From Thioclava sp. JE_KL1 (GTDB lineage Bacteria > Pseudomonadota > Alphaproteobacteria > Rhodobacterales > Rhodobacteraceae): 64,000 nucleotides of DNA. This document shows, in pieces, positions 63,852 to 64,000 of the stretch (its first letter is position 1; each line of letters begins with the position of its first letter). The position numbers were made by a program, and so were the translations under genes. The stretch is from NCBI RefSeq assembly GCF_009296265.1, contig NZ_WBJS01000004.1, positions 389,267-453,266 on the forward strand, read 5' to 3'. The notes under the pieces were generated by a model that did no database searches, was not told the origin of the DNA, and worked only from the letters and a program-made list of their open reading frames with translations.

Positions 63852-64000
63852 GGCTCTGTTGCACAAATCGGTTGATGGCCGAGGTTCCCCTTTCCCCGGA
63901 CGGACTTATCCCACAGCTTCCGTGACGGGTATGCCGAGCGCGGTGTAGCCGTTCATGATGGCGATGCGGACCTGAAGTTCCGCGATCTGGCGATCGAAGT
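63852..64000 (-). mobile_element. end of an IS5-like insertion sequence (continues outside window)
   Basis: The element boundary begins GGCTCTGTTGCACAAATCGG, a terminal inverted repeat of the kind found in IS5-group elements of alphaproteobacteria. The transposase 3' end lies ~55 bases inside it. The other end and any target duplication are beyond the window. Confidence 0.75.
63906..64000 (-). CDS. IS5-like transposase, C-terminal fragment
   Basis: Thirty-one codons are visible before TAA at 63908-63906. They read FDRQIAELQVRIAIMNGYTA followed by LGIPVTEAVG, the usual C-terminal tail of these DDE transposases. The catalytic residues are outside the window. Confidence 0.75.
   Translation of the reverse strand, partial: FDRQIAELQVRIAIMNGYTALGIPVTEAVG

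Overview
The window is a GC-rich chromosomal segment from an alphaproteobacterium, most likely a member of the Rhodobacteraceae (Rhodobacter/Paracoccus/Thioclava type). The pointers are a 5-aminolevulinate synthase (C4 heme pathway), an IF-3 gene with a non-ATG start, an alphaproteobacterial-style SOS box before an ImuA homologue, TTGA-N6-TCAA (FNR/FnrL/FixK-type) boxes, a DUF1127 gene, a CtaA of the alphaproteobacterial type and the short intergenic repeats common in this family. Nearly all DNA is ordinary core genome; only the last ~700 bases look like acquired DNA. No tools were run, so all family names come from reading the proteins.

Layout. 1-7000: end of an alpha/beta hydrolase, an SOS-boxed imuA-like gene, an unknown gene, a YeeE/YeeE/phosphatase-like sulfur operon, a serine hydrolase and a membrane-anchored glutamate-synthase-like protein. 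7000-12500: a cobalamin riboswitch followed by btuB, a periplasmic binding protein, permease, ATPase and a second binding protein without a signal peptide. 12500-17200: DUF475 membrane protein, DUF1499 protein and agmatinase, SLAC1-type channel, and an NsrR-like regulator with an FNR-type promoter. 17200-26100: a tiny Gln-rich ORF, a TfoX-C protein, ndk, an ABC-F ATPase, carboxypeptidase M32 with ctaA, a flavin reductase, an Ala-rich helical-repeat protein and infC. 26100-34300: a candidate small RNA under an FNR-type promoter, two related glycosyltransferases, an SDR, a pseudo-hydrolase, DUF1127, pyrC and pyrE. 34300-49600: dnaB, PBP1A, amidase, aminotransferase, DsbA-type thiol oxidoreductase, chemoreceptor, DUF1236 protein, ispG, RodZ-like protein and hemA. 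49700-59300: M20 peptidase, a MotA/MotB-like ion-channel pair, chaC, DUF2125, an extensin-like lipoprotein with tyrC and hisC, and rpsD. 59300-64000: a two-gene sugar ABC importer whose ATPase and permease are fused, tRNA-Ser(GCU), then low-GC DNA with an interrupted ORF and the end of an insertion sequence.

The most interesting signal is on the minus strand at about 26275-26148: an FNR-type box, a -10-like element at class II spacing, a roughly 125-nt transcript with three hairpins that each leave the same 7-mer UCUCCCU (anti-Shine-Dalgarno) unpaired, and an intrinsic terminator. No protein-coding ORF explains it. Two other promoters in the window (the nsrR-like gene and hemA) have boxes and -10 starts at exactly the same spacing, which suggests an oxygen- or nitric-oxide-responsive regulon that includes this RNA. 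Also worth attention are a family of four structured intergenic repeats, a MotB-like stator subunit with a very long periplasmic coiled coil, and a likely ATA start for infC.
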